A stretch of DNA of 64,000 nucleotides from the NCBI RefSeq assembly GCF_018156225.1, contig NZ_JAGTAR010000031.1, forward strand, positions 1 through 64,000, given 5' to 3'. Positions 53,320-63,028 of the stretch are shown here, piece after piece (the stretch's first letter is position 1; the number at the start of each line of letters is the position of its first letter). This DNA is from Carboxylicivirga sediminis (GTDB lineage: Bacteria > Bacteroidota > Bacteroidia > Bacteroidales > Marinilabiliaceae). Below the pieces are notes generated by a model. It saw only the letters and a list, made by a program, of their open reading frames with translations. It was not told the origin of the DNA and searched no databases. Both the position numbers and the translations under genes were made by a program.

Positions 53320-53934
53320 TTAGTCCTCCTGGTTTTGGGTTATGCGCTCAACCAAATCTTTATTTAACAAGGTAAACATGGCCTCTTGTATATCACTAGC
53401 ACTTAATACAAACTGAACGCCACTGTTTTCCTTCGATTGTACCACTATTTTGGCTGCACTATTAGTCAATGGCTTCAACTCCACTGATTCTTTCAGTCCA
53501 GCCTGAGCGATAAACGCTTCCATGGCTTTTTGCGTTTCAGCAGGTACTGATACCGTTTTATTTCCTTCAATAGAAGCCACCACTGCTTTGGTTAATTCTT
53601 GCAGGTATTGCTCCTGCGTGAATAAGCTATGGCTCATGTTGCCAAAAATTGATTCCATGTACTTCAGCACAGCCACCTTCGTAGCCTCTATCATATCACG
53701 AGATGCCTGCTTTAAAGCCATTTGAGCATTATTTTCTGCCTGCTCTGCTTTTGCATTGGCCTCTTCGATTATTGTATTTTTTTGAGCTTCTGCTTCTGCT
53801 ATAATTTCTTCGGCTTGTTTTTTAGCCTCTTCGATGATTCGTTGCTTTTCGGCTTCTCCTGCATCAATACCTTGCTCTTTCAGCTTCGAAACTATCTTTT
53901 CCAGGTTTTCTTTATTATCGTGCATTTCTTTCAT
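53320..53934 (-). CDS. V/A-type ATPase subunit E
   Basis: A 204 aa peripheral-stalk subunit. Residues about 5-85 form a long Ala/Glu/Lys-rich helix ('EAKKQAEEIIAEAEAQKNTI'), expected to pair with another stalk chain, and the C-terminal part is globular. No separate subunit G or H gene is seen in the operon, as usual for this bacterial group. It is found after B rather than first in the operon. Start choice: MKEMHDN or the Met three codons later. Confidence 0.85.
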   Translation of the reverse strand: MKEMHDNKENLEKIVSKLKEQGIDAGEAEKQRIIEEAKKQAEEIIAEAEAQKNTIIEEANAKAEQAENNAQMALKQASRDMIEATKVAVLKYMESIFGNMSHSLFTQEQYLQELTKAVVASIEGNKTVSVPAETQKAMEAFIAQAGLKESVELKPLTNSAAKIVVQSKENSGVQFVLSASDIQEAMFTLLNKDLVERITQNQED

Positions 53935-53955
53935 TTTTGTTAATAGAATAACCGA

Positions 53956-55266
53956 TTAGTTCTTATCCCAATATTCGTCAATCAGTTTTTTACTGAGGCC
54001 TGTTTCTGTTGGTTCAAAATGACGTTTTAGAATAGCCCAACATTTATCAAGGGCTGCCTCCAACTCAATTGGTTCACCAAAAGGCTCCTCAATATTATTG
54101 ATGAAGTCAGTACGATAACGCAATAATTTTTGTGAATATGGATCATTTGCCGCACCTACTTCTGATGCTTCATGGGCTTTCTCGGCATCAGCCAATAACG
54201 AAGCCATGGCCGTCATAATAGCACGGTGGTCGCTCCTGGTTTTTCCGTTTACACCTTGCTTCAAACGTGAAAGCGAACGAGCCAACTTCAGCTTACCATT
54301 TTCCAGGAAGAACTGACCTTCTGTGATATAACCTGTATTATCTGGCACCGGATCTTCTAATGATTCAAGGGTCGTGGCTCCGATAATAGTAATCGAACCA
54401 GCCCCTTCAATATCAGCAGCTACCTCGTATCGTTTGGCCAATTCAGAATACAACGAACCCGGATAACCTTGCAGTGATGGAATCATATCCTGATAGTTAG
54501 CCACGTTACGAAGGATGTTTGACCAGTTGGTCATATCCGTCAGCAACACCAACACATCTTTACCCTGATCACCGAACTCGCGGGCTACACTTAATGCCAC
54601 ATCAGGGAGCATTAAACCCTTGATCTGAGAATCACCAGCCAAGTGAGTAAACATGATGGTTTTATCGATGTTACCCGACTGTGAAAGCTGATCTTTGAAG
54701 TACTGGTACTCATCGAACTTCAACCCAATACCGGCAAAAATAATCACATCAGCCTGAGCACCCTGAGCAATTTGCGAAAGCAATCGGTTATAAGGCTCTG
54801 TAGGACCAGCAAAAATCGGAATCTTCTGCGATTTTACCAATGTATTAAATACATCAATCATCGGTATACCTGTCCACAAGGCTTGTTTTGGTACATTACG
54901 AACGGTTGGGTTTAATGTATCCAAACGTGTCGAAATTTCTTTTTCGAAGATAACCTCAGGGCCTCCATCAGCCACCTGGCCAGCACCGTCAAAACTACGC
55001 CCAAGCATTTTGTTCGAGAATCCAGCTGTAAGCGGCACCTCAAGCATACGTATTTTGGTTTTTGTACTCAATCCAGCAGTACCATTAAAAACCTGAAATC
55101 GAGTTGCATCCTCGGTAATATTAATGGCTTTAGCAAAGGAAAGGCTTTGATTGGTATCAGCTTCCAATAATTCAACCACATGGTTTAATGCCACTCCGGG
55201 ATTACCTTCCACCGAAATCAGGGCTTTCCCTACTTCGCTTATCTTGTTAATTTCTTTCCTTATCAT
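53956..55266 (-). CDS. V/A-type ATPase subunit B
   Basis: A 436 aa non-catalytic head subunit. It is an ATPase-fold protein without a Walker A lysine ('IPIFAGPTEPYNRLLSQI' in its place) and with 'VLVLLTDMTNWSNILRNVA' and 'YPGSLYSELAKRYE', typical for B. It overlaps the A gene by 4 bases, ensuring equal synthesis. It forms the A3B3 hexamer with A. Confidence 0.94.
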   Translation of the reverse strand: MIRKEINKISEVGKALISVEGNPGVALNHVVELLEADTNQSLSFAKAINITEDATRFQVFNGTAGLSTKTKIRMLEVPLTAGFSNKMLGRSFDGAGQVADGGPEVIFEKEISTRLDTLNPTVRNVPKQALWTGIPMIDVFNTLVKSQKIPIFAGPTEPYNRLLSQIAQGAQADVIIFAGIGLKFDEYQYFKDQLSQSGNIDKTIMFTHLAGDSQIKGLMLPDVALSVAREFGDQGKDVLVLLTDMTNWSNILRNVANYQDMIPSLQGYPGSLYSELAKRYEVAADIEGAGSITIIGATTLESLEDPVPDNTGYITEGQFFLENGKLKLARSLSRLKQGVNGKTRSDHRAIMTAMASLLADAEKAHEASEVGAANDPYSQKLLRYRTDFINNIEEPFGEPIELEAALDKCWAILKRHFEPTETGLSKKLIDEYWDKN

Positions 55267-57038
55267 ACGGCGTATTCCTCCTGTAAAATAAATTTATCCA
55301 CTGCTTTAGGTAATTTGGCGAGCTCTTCTTCTGTTTTAGCTGAGTAATTCCAGTCTCTCCACCATTGACGCAATTCATCAAACTTGTGTTTGATTAACTC
55401 CTTCAGTTGCTCATCATCCAAGTCACCAGCCTGGAAATCAATCGTGTTATCAATAAGGTTTTGAGTCGCTTGATTGATGATTTCCAAACGTTCAGGACGC
55501 GTACAGGCATCGGTCTTCTCAAATGCATCTTGTTGCATCACACAGAAGTCGATTGTAAGCCCTTTTTGGTATTGTATGTAATTAGATACCGGCACTTTTT
55601 TCAGACCGATTGTACTAATTGTTTGGTCGATATCATTGGCTTCATTCAAGGTGGTAAGCATTTTTTGGCGATCCTTCCATGAAATGAAACCATCATAAAC
55701 AGAAGTTGTATATACCAGAGGATCAATCGCCGGATATTTTTTTGCATCAGCACGATCCTGAGAAAGTCCCCAGAAACCACCGGTTGCATCCATGGTAGCT
55801 TGGGTAACGGGCTCCTGGAAGTTACCACCAGCTGGCGATACCGTTCCGATGAATGTAAGCGATCCGCCAGTACCTAGATCTTCACCGGCACGCTGATACA
55901 TACCTTTTATCTGATCCGGAATATCCATTGGAAATGCCTCTGGCCCTGGAATATCACCCTGACGACCACTACGCTCACGGAGAGCCTGTGCCCAACGCGA
56001 TGTTGAATCGGCCAGCATGACTACTTTTTTACCCTGATAGCGGTAATACTCACCTACGGTTAATGCAATAAATACAGAGGCCTCACGCGCTGCTACAGGC
56101 ATCGAACTTGTATTACCGAAGATACACATACGCTTCATCAAAGACTCACCTGTTGTTGGGTCTTCCAACTCGGCAAATTCTTTAAATACCTCCACAGCCT
56201 CACCAGCACGCTCTCCACAGGCTGCCATCACAATAATATCGGCAACTGCATACTTACACAGTGAGTGCTGAAGCACCGTTTTCCCTGCGCCAAAAGGTCC
56301 AGGGTTACCTACCGTACCTCCATAGCCTACAGGCGCTAATAAATCTATCACCCGTACACCTGTTGAAATCGGCTTAGTAGGAATAGCACGTTCTTTAAAC
56401 GGAATTGGCGATTTTACAGGCTGACGGAAAGCTAGTTTAAGCTCATGCTTATTACCCTGCTCATCTACTACAATAGCCACCTGTTGTGTAATGTTAACCG
56501 AACTTTTTTCGATTATGCTCTCCACTTTGCATGGTCCGAAACTAAATGGCACCAGTATTTTATGGTCCACTTTACCTTCAGGCACTGTTCCTATTACATC
56601 TCCTCCTGCAACAGCATCACCTACTTTTACAATTGGAGTAAAATCCCATATAGCCTCCTCGTCCAAAGCAGGAGCATTCATACCCGGTGTCAAATAAGCA
56701 TCTTGTTCACTTAACTTATACAACGGATTCTGAAGTCCATCCCATACGCTTGTCAGGAGTCCTGGCCCTAGTAAAACAGATAAAGGGGTCCCTTTAAAGA
56801 CCACTTCATCACCAATTTTAGCGCCGGTTAAATCTTCAAACACTTGCATTTCTACAATACCTGCATCGGCATTTTTTGGATCAGGTAGTATCTGCAGCAC
56901 CTCCGCCTGGAGGAATTTCCCATCTACGGAAATCTCTGCAGTTTCACCCATTATCACATCATCAAAGAATCGGGCTTTCACCAATGAGTCCTGAATGGAA
57001 ATAAGGTTTCCTGTCCTCTTTTTACTGATATCGTTCAT
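55263..57038 (-). CDS. V/A-type ATPase catalytic subunit A
   Basis: A 591 aa catalytic subunit. The Walker A loop is 'GPFGAGKT' (residues 247-254). The catalytic Glu is in 'ACGERAGEAVEVF', and the Walker B region is 'KKVVMLADSTSRWAQALRE'. The A-specific inserted bulge (about 115-200) between the N-terminal barrel and the nucleotide domain is present. It is the first gene of the operon. In Bacteroidota relatives E and DUF2764 usually precede A, so the order here is altered. Confidence 0.95.
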   Translation of the reverse strand: MNDISKKRTGNLISIQDSLVKARFFDDVIMGETAEISVDGKFLQAEVLQILPDPKNADAGIVEMQVFEDLTGAKIGDEVVFKGTPLSVLLGPGLLTSVWDGLQNPLYKLSEQDAYLTPGMNAPALDEEAIWDFTPIVKVGDAVAGGDVIGTVPEGKVDHKILVPFSFGPCKVESIIEKSSVNITQQVAIVVDEQGNKHELKLAFRQPVKSPIPFKERAIPTKPISTGVRVIDLLAPVGYGGTVGNPGPFGAGKTVLQHSLCKYAVADIIVMAACGERAGEAVEVFKEFAELEDPTTGESLMKRMCIFGNTSSMPVAAREASVFIALTVGEYYRYQGKKVVMLADSTSRWAQALRERSGRQGDIPGPEAFPMDIPDQIKGMYQRAGEDLGTGGSLTFIGTVSPAGGNFQEPVTQATMDATGGFWGLSQDRADAKKYPAIDPLVYTTSVYDGFISWKDRQKMLTTLNEANDIDQTISTIGLKKVPVSNYIQYQKGLTIDFCVMQQDAFEKTDACTRPERLEIINQATQNLIDNTIDFQAGDLDDEQLKELIKHKFDELRQWWRDWNYSAKTEEELAKLPKAVDKFILQEEYAV

Positions 57039-57592
57039 AATTTATATTTTAAAGACAGTTGATAACATACAACCACCTCCTCATTACATATTTTAAAAGC
57101 CAATTATTAAAAGAGTCATTCTTCACTTGCATCAGAGTTCAAACTTAATTTGTTGTGAAACTATGACATCTGGCAGAATTTATATACTTCTGCAAAGTAA
57201 CATGGCTATTTCATCCACTTAACAACACATAACCACAATGGTTCTGCCTACGTAACTCAACCGATTACAATTGTTTCAGGCAATTCTTCATTAAAAATAT
57301 GACCTGTTTATTCCTCCAGCTCAGCAGGCATAGTGCCTGTGTTTTTAAGCTGTAAAAATATTAATTAACATTTTTTGGGATTTCAAATATAGTTCTTTTT
57401 ACCTCTCTTTTACCATTAGTTTAGAAAGATTATAAAGAAGCTATTTGGTGATAGGTAATAGTTGTAACGAATGTATATAATTAATTATACAATTGGAAGT
57501 AATTGAGGGCGAAGACCGATAATTTTCGTATAAAATAACAAATATCGATTACGAATTTACATTTGTTATGCATTCGTCATTTTTGAGGCAAC
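57039..57592. other. long leader region of the V/A-type ATPase operon
   Basis: No gene is seen. Two TAnnTTTG-like boxes occur on the minus strand, TAAGTTTG at 57140-57147 and TATATTTG at 57384-57391, neither with a good TTTG at the right distance. On the plus strand a hairpin CAGGCA-tag-TGCCTG (57325-57339) is followed by GTTTTT and looks like a small terminator, although no gene is found before it. A short RNA ending there is possible. Confidence 0.35.
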
Positions 57593-57621
57593 AAAAAAGC
57601 CGTCCCACCACAGGACGGCTT
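57593..57621 (-). terminator. terminator of the methionine gamma-lyase-like gene
   Basis: AAGCCGTCC (57597-57605) and GGACGGCTT (57613-57621) form a perfect 9-bp GC-rich stem with a 7-base loop, with an A-tract giving a T-run on the minus strand. It lies 42 bases after the stop. Confidence 0.78.
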
Positions 57622-57662
57622 AGCAAAACATTAACCATAAAAACCAAATTCAAGCCAAATGC

Positions 57663-58937
57663 CTAACAGATGGCCGAACTATTAGCCTTCGTAACCACTT
57701 CGAAGGCATTTCTTATTTGTTCTATCAGATCTTGCGGATCTTCAAGTCCAATACTTAATCTAACTAAAGATGGTGAAATACCAAGTTTCACGCGATCTTC
57801 CGGCGACACATCAACATGTGTCATGGTAGCGGGGTGTTCAGCTAAACTTTCGGTTGAACCCAAGCTTACTGCTAATTTAAACAACTTAAGGTTATTAAGA
57901 AAGATAAATGCTTCTTTTTCGCCACCTACAATGTCAAAAGCTATCATAGAACCTGCAGATAAACACTGTTTATCAAACACTTTCTTCATATCACTCTCTT
58001 CATCGAGCATGCCAAGATAATGGATTTTATCTACCATCGGGTGATCTTTCAGGTACTCTGCAATCACCTTTGCACTCTTAGCTTGTGCCTCCATGCGCAC
58101 CTTAATAGTTTCTAAACTACGCTGTAACAACCAGCTGGAATTAGGATCCAACTGACTTCCGAAGAAAGTACGCATCACCTTTACCTGACCAACAAACTCG
58201 GCAGCACCGGTAATAGCCCCGGCAATTACATCGCTGTGACCTCCGATAAACTTAGTGGCAGAATAAACAACCAAATCAGCACCAAACTGCAATGGATGCT
58301 GGAACACTGGCCCTAGGAAAGTATTATCAACAGCCAACACGCATTTCCTTTCTTCAGTACTAAAATAGCGCGCCACCCTTGATACCATATCAATATCAAT
58401 GATTGAGTTTGTAGGATTACCTGGTGTTTCAACATAAACCATGGATGGTTTTTTACCCGGGTAGGCCTTTTCAACCCGCTCAATAATTATGTCTTCCTTT
58501 TCGCCTTTAACGAATCCGACTACTCCAATATTAAACTGAGGCAGTACATGATGAATAAAATGGTCGGTACCACCATAAACTGGAGAAGAGAAAAGCAACA
58601 CATCACCTGGCTTCACAAAAGATAGTATGGTCGTTGAAATAGCCGCCATACCACTTGAAAAGAACGCTCCAGCTTCAGCCTCATCCCAAAGAGCCAATCT
58701 TTTTTCCAGAATATCCATATTAGGATGATTCAGACGAGAATAAATCATCCCCATTTCTTCACCTTCCTCTTTCTCCCTAAGCCCATAGGCTAGTTCAAAA
58801 AAGGCCTTCCCTTCTTCACAATTATTAAATGCAAAGGTAGATGTCTGATAAATAGGGCATTTCACTGCCCCCTGATGCTCGTGGGCATCATATGCATGGG
58901 ACATCATCAAACTCTCTGGCTTCATCTGCTTATTCAT
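57663..58937 (-). CDS. methionine gamma-lyase-like PLP enzyme
   Basis: A Cys/Met-metabolism PLP enzyme, probably splitting methionine to methanethiol, 2-oxobutyrate and ammonia. The PLP lysine is in 'YSATKFIGGHSD', and the family motifs 'YSRLNHPNMDILEKRLA', 'SSGMAAISTTI' and 'YGGTDHFIHHV' are clear. The Cys that marks Pseudomonas methionine gamma-lyase is Gly in 'YGGTD', so cystathionine-type lyase activity is possible. The frame opens at 58958, but a TAAATTTG promoter box at 58956-58963 overlaps that ATG. I therefore chose the Met seven codons on ('NKQMKPESLMM'). It diverges from an Lrp/AsnC gene, its likely regulator. Confidence 0.86.
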   Translation of the reverse strand: MNKQMKPESLMMSHAYDAHEHQGAVKCPIYQTSTFAFNNCEEGKAFFELAYGLREKEEGEEMGMIYSRLNHPNMDILEKRLALWDEAEAGAFFSSGMAAISTTILSFVKPGDVLLFSSPVYGGTDHFIHHVLPQFNIGVVGFVKGEKEDIIIERVEKAYPGKKPSMVYVETPGNPTNSIIDIDMVSRVARYFSTEERKCVLAVDNTFLGPVFQHPLQFGADLVVYSATKFIGGHSDVIAGAITGAAEFVGQVKVMRTFFGSQLDPNSSWLLQRSLETIKVRMEAQAKSAKVIAEYLKDHPMVDKIHYLGMLDEESDMKKVFDKQCLSAGSMIAFDIVGGEKEAFIFLNNLKLFKLAVSLGSTESLAEHPATMTHVDVSPEDRVKLGISPSLVRLSIGLEDPQDLIEQIRNAFEVVTKANSSAIC

Positions 58938-58955
58938 CGTCGAATTATTTTTTAA

Positions 58956-58963
58956 CAAATTTA
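58956..58963 (-). promoter_or_regulatory. possible -7 box of the methionine gamma-lyase-like gene
   Basis: TAAATTTG on the minus strand fits TAnnTTTG and lies 18 bases before the chosen start at 58937. No TTTG was found at the expected upstream distance, so the match is partial. Confidence 0.35.
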
Positions 58964-59064
58964 CATTATAGCAGTTGTTTATGCCACCCTTGATTATTAT
59001 ATTGGTTTATTATTCTATTTTATCTATATATTTTAGATATTTCACACTTTCACAATCATACAAT

Positions 59065-59553
59065 ATGAACAAAACAGAAAATTTTTCTAGAATCAACCTT
59101 GATGAGACTGATAAAAAACTCCTAAGTCTGCTGCAGCAAAACGCAAAAATGACGACCAAGCAGCTTGCTCATCATCTAAATCTATCAACCACGCCTGTTT
59201 TTGAACGTATCAAACGACTTGAACGGACGGGGGTAATAGAAAAATATGTGGCCATCGTTAATAAAGAGAAGGTAGGTAAAGAGCTGGTTGCTATATGTAA
59301 CGTTTCACTTAAGCAGCATTCTCACGATGTGATTAGAGAGTTTGAGCAAGAAATTGCTAAGCTTCCTGAAGTGATAGAATGCCTGCATATTGCCGGGATG
59401 TTTGACTACATCTTAAAGATCATTACTAAAAACATGGATACCTATCACAACTTCATATACAATAAGCTGGCCTCAGTTAATAATGTCGGAAACGTTCAGA
59501 GCTCTTTTGTTATGCGCGAGATAAAATCAGGAACTGAGCTATATCTGGATTAG
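59065..59553 (+). CDS. Lrp/AsnC-family regulator
   Basis: A 162 aa transcription regulator. The N-terminal winged helix-turn-helix is 'LDETDKKLLSLLQQNAKMTTKQLAHHLNLSTTPVFERIKRLE', and the C-terminal RAM ligand domain holds 'VIECLHIAGMFDYILKI'. The frame is open from an ATG at 58975, but the 30 extra residues are hydrophobic and unlike the family, and the ATG at 59065 gives the usual start. It faces away from the methionine gamma-lyase-like gene and probably controls it in response to an amino acid. Its stop overlaps the convergent kinase stop in TTAG. Confidence 0.9.
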   Translation: MNKTENFSRINLDETDKKLLSLLQQNAKMTTKQLAHHLNLSTTPVFERIKRLERTGVIEKYVAIVNKEKVGKELVAICNVSLKQHSHDVIREFEQEIAKLPEVIECLHIAGMFDYILKIITKNMDTYHNFIYNKLASVNNVGNVQSSFVMREIKSGTELYLD

Positions 59554-62500
59554 CTATGTTTGGTTAGCGGTAGTTGAAAATAAAAGTTGGTACCAACACC
59601 CAGTTCTGATTCAACGTTTATAGAACCCTTTAATATTTCAACCAGATTTTTGGTGATTGTCAGCCCTAAGCCATTCCCACCATATAAATTCTCATTTGTA
59701 TTATCAATTCTTGAAAAGCGCTCAAATATACGGGTTTGATGCTCAAGGCTGATGCCAATTCCACTATCTTCTACACTAAATAAAGCCTGATTACCCTCCT
59801 CTTTTAGCGCCACTTTAATATATCCGGAATTAGTGAATTTAATCGCATTACTGATCAGATTATTCAGTATTTGTCTTAAACGGAATGCGTCAGTTTGCAA
59901 TATAATTGGCTCATTAGCGCAAATCAGCTCATACTTAATAACTGGCTTCTCCTGCAGTAATCTGGAGGTTTTAAAGGTTTCAAAAACTTCTTTTATCAGT
60001 TCATTCACATCAATTTGAGTAAGCACTACTTTTAGCTGCCCTGATTCAATCATTGAAATATCAATAATATCATTTAAAAGATGTAGCAGGTTATCGCCAT
60101 TAGTTCGTATCAGGTGTGCGAAATCATTTTTCTCCTGTTCGTTAAATGAACTATCGAGCAGCAACTCTGAAAAACCCATAATAGCATTCATTGGCGTCCG
60201 AATCTCATGGCTCATATTTGACAGGAAAGCTGATTTTAAGCGGTCTGATTCTTCAGCTGCTTCTTTGGCCAGTTTGAGCTCCCTGGTACGCTCATCTACA
60301 ATACCCTCCAGATTCTTAGCCAAATGTTCCAGCTCTTCTTTCTGCCTTGCAATTTCATCACGCTGGCGGTGAGCAATATTACGTTGAAGCTGTATTTCTT
60401 TAGTTCGTATGTGTACCCGTTTCTCAAGCACTTCTTTATCACGCTTCATACGCAAATAATACAGACGCCCTGCCATGTAAACCAAAACAATGGCCATCAA
60501 CACACTAAGTACAACAAACCATGGCTCTTTCCACAATGGAGGCTGAACAATGATGGTAATTCTTTTGGCGTTATCACAGAAATAGCCTTCAGCATTGGTG
60601 GAACGCACCTCCAGCTTGTATTGTCCGATATTTAAGTCAATAAATGTAAGGTTTCGTTTGTCATCAAGAGGAATCCAATCGGGCGAAATAGGCAGCATCC
60701 GATAGTAGTAATCTATTTGCAATGGTGCCTGATAATCGAGCGCTGTAAAGTTTATGGTAAAAAAACGCTGCTCAGCATCAAGTGTAATCTGGTCTGAATT
60801 TAATAAGGAGCTTCGAACCACACGTCGGTCTATCGCAAGCGAATCCATATCCTGAAATGCCTGATCATACAACTCCAGAGAGGTGAAATATATGGGTGGT
60901 GAAAATGTTGATTGCTTGATACTATCAGGATGAAACACATTAAAGCCATTAATACCTCCAAATAACATCCTTCCATCATCCAGAATCTCAGATGCCGGGT
61001 TAAACTCATTACTCTGTAATCCATCCTGAACATCATAACTAATCACATCCTCTGTTTCCAGGTTAATGCGAGAAATGCCTTTATTGGTCGATACCCAAAG
61101 CTCATTGTTATGCTCATACAAATGATAAGTATAGGCATTGGCTAAGCCCTGCTCTTCACCATAATGCTTGATAATATGGAGGCTATCATTAACCAGATTA
61201 ATTCCTTTACTGGTAGTCAACCATATACGATTTCGGCTATCTTCATAAACTGAAGTTACATTGTAACTACTCAAACCTAATGTGTCAGCATCAGTATTAA
61301 AAAGGTAGGTAAATGAATCTGTTTCGGGCCGATAAATATTAACCCCATATTGGGTTGTCACCCAAAGACGCTCCTTTGAATCACAATAAACATCCCAGAT
61401 CATCTCATTGGTGAGCGCTCCGTCATAATTGGCAAATTGATAGCGAATAAATTTATCGGCAGAAGGATCAAACTTTGACAAGCCATAAGCAGTGCCTATC
61501 CACAAATTGCCTGCTGCATCCTTTTCTATTGCAAACACTTCATTGTCGGATAAGGATGTGGAATCGCCCTCAATGTATTTATAAGTATCAGTTGAGCGGC
61601 TAATTTTATTGTGCTTAAAAAGACCTTGTGAAGTCCCAATCCATAAGTCATCATTATCATTATATAAAGCCCATACCGATACATCATCTTGGTGGTCTAA
61701 GAAATAATATGGTCTGATATTACCCGTTGAAGCGTCCCATATCGAAAGGCCTTTCATGGTACCCACCCATACTTGCTGTTGCTTATCTTTGCTTAAGGCA
61801 AAAACTGTTTTGCCATTAACTCCCTTTCCGTCTTTAGTTTGGTAATAGTGGACAAACTGATTACCCGAAACATCCATGTGAATACATCCACTGCTTTTAG
61901 TTCCAATCCACAGATGCTCTCTGTCATCCAGATATAAGCAACGCACCGAATTTTCTTCCAATGAATAAATATCGTATGGATCATTCTTTAAACTGGTGAT
62001 AGTACCAGCAGGTGAAACATAGGTGATGCCATCCAATCCACTACTCAGCCAAATACCTCCATTCTTATCCACCAGAGCATCACTCACCTTAGTGTTTTCG
62101 AGGTACAGCAATCTAAACCGGCCCGTTTCTTTATCGAATTCATAAAACCCATTATCGGTGGCCAACCACAAATAACGACTCTCATCCGATGGTCGTATCT
62201 CATCAATTATATTGCTGTTATAGCGTTGCTCTTTTCGCGAGTTTGTATATCGGGTAAAAGTTCGGGATGCCACATCCAGCTTCACCAGACCGAATCCATA
62301 TGTGCCGGCCCAAATAACTCCGTTTTCATCCGCAAACACTGAGGTAGCAACCACAAACGGAAACTCAGCATCTTCGGCCTCCGAAGATTCAAAATTATCA
62401 AACTGCTTAGTATCTGGATTGAATATACTAACACCGTATGATGTGGCAATTATAATGTTCCCGCTTTGGTCTTTAAATAAATCATATACAAAACCCGACG

Positions 62501-62924
62501 AAATGCTATTTCCAGAATCTCGATATGGATAATGAGTAAACTTCTCGGCATTTAAATCAAATATGCTTAAGCCACCGCCATTTGTGCCGATGTAAATCAA
62601 ATCTTTATCCCGATCTTCAATAAGGCTATTAACTGTGTTAATTATCAAACCCTCTTCGGGATTCCCTTTTGAAACGAAAGTAGTTACTTCTTTACCGTCG
62701 TACCTGTTTAAACCATCTTCGGTGCCCAACCATATAAACCCACGCTTATCTTTAAGAATGCAAGTCACCGAGTTTTGAGAAAGGCCATCGTCAATGGAGA
62801 AGGTGTAGGTTGAGTAACGTCTGACCTGAGCTTTTCCAGTCTCTGCAGCAAAAAGCAACAGCAGTATGACTATTGACAGTCCATATGTTTTCCTGAAATA
62901 TCTCAAAGGCGATTCTTTATACAC
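59550..62924 (-). CDS. propeller-sensor histidine kinase without receiver domain
   Basis: An 1124 aa membrane sensor. Signal or anchor helix at about residues 10-32; two seven-bladed periplasmic propellers of two-component-regulator repeats at about 40-710 ('LWIGTxxGL' blades); a YYY domain at about 715-795; one transmembrane helix at 802-823; a coiled coil at 825-895; HisKA with His906 in 'SNMSHEIRTP'; HATPase with 'NLISNAIKFTNSG', 'DSGIGI' and 'GGNGLGL'. It ends directly after the ATPase domain, so it lacks the receiver and AraC domains of the hybrid systems that usually carry this sensor. No response regulator gene is next to it. The signal is perhaps a glycan. Confidence 0.93.
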   Translation of the reverse strand: MYKESPLRYFRKTYGLSIVILLLLFAAETGKAQVRRYSTYTFSIDDGLSQNSVTCILKDKRGFIWLGTEDGLNRYDGKEVTTFVSKGNPEEGLIINTVNSLIEDRDKDLIYIGTNGGGLSIFDLNAEKFTHYPYRDSGNSISSGFVYDLFKDQSGNIIIATSYGVSIFNPDTKQFDNFESSEAEDAEFPFVVATSVFADENGVIWAGTYGFGLVKLDVASRTFTRYTNSRKEQRYNSNIIDEIRPSDESRYLWLATDNGFYEFDKETGRFRLLYLENTKVSDALVDKNGGIWLSSGLDGITYVSPAGTITSLKNDPYDIYSLEENSVRCLYLDDREHLWIGTKSSGCIHMDVSGNQFVHYYQTKDGKGVNGKTVFALSKDKQQQVWVGTMKGLSIWDASTGNIRPYYFLDHQDDVSVWALYNDNDDLWIGTSQGLFKHNKISRSTDTYKYIEGDSTSLSDNEVFAIEKDAAGNLWIGTAYGLSKFDPSADKFIRYQFANYDGALTNEMIWDVYCDSKERLWVTTQYGVNIYRPETDSFTYLFNTDADTLGLSSYNVTSVYEDSRNRIWLTTSKGINLVNDSLHIIKHYGEEQGLANAYTYHLYEHNNELWVSTNKGISRINLETEDVISYDVQDGLQSNEFNPASEILDDGRMLFGGINGFNVFHPDSIKQSTFSPPIYFTSLELYDQAFQDMDSLAIDRRVVRSSLLNSDQITLDAEQRFFTINFTALDYQAPLQIDYYYRMLPISPDWIPLDDKRNLTFIDLNIGQYKLEVRSTNAEGYFCDNAKRITIIVQPPLWKEPWFVVLSVLMAIVLVYMAGRLYYLRMKRDKEVLEKRVHIRTKEIQLQRNIAHRQRDEIARQKEELEHLAKNLEGIVDERTRELKLAKEAAEESDRLKSAFLSNMSHEIRTPMNAIMGFSELLLDSSFNEQEKNDFAHLIRTNGDNLLHLLNDIIDISMIESGQLKVVLTQIDVNELIKEVFETFKTSRLLQEKPVIKYELICANEPIILQTDAFRLRQILNNLISNAIKFTNSGYIKVALKEEGNQALFSVEDSGIGISLEHQTRIFERFSRIDNTNENLYGGNGLGLTITKNLVEILKGSINVESELGVGTNFYFQLPLTKHS

Positions 62925-63028
62925 TCATAAAAGTAATTAAACAAATGGCGAAAGCAAAAGTAAACATCATCCAAACAAAAGTGCTGGTGCGTTGTTATTT
63001 CTCAAAAGCAAAAAACAATCAATAATAT

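Noticed and set aside
58975-59064. N-terminal extension of the Lrp/AsnC regulator
   Set aside because: The 30 residues are hydrophobic and unlike the family; the ATG at 59065 gives the normal start and leaves room for a divergent promoter.
59550-62924. Full hybrid two-component system
   Set aside because: The reading frame ends directly after the ATPase domain, and no receiver or AraC domain follows.
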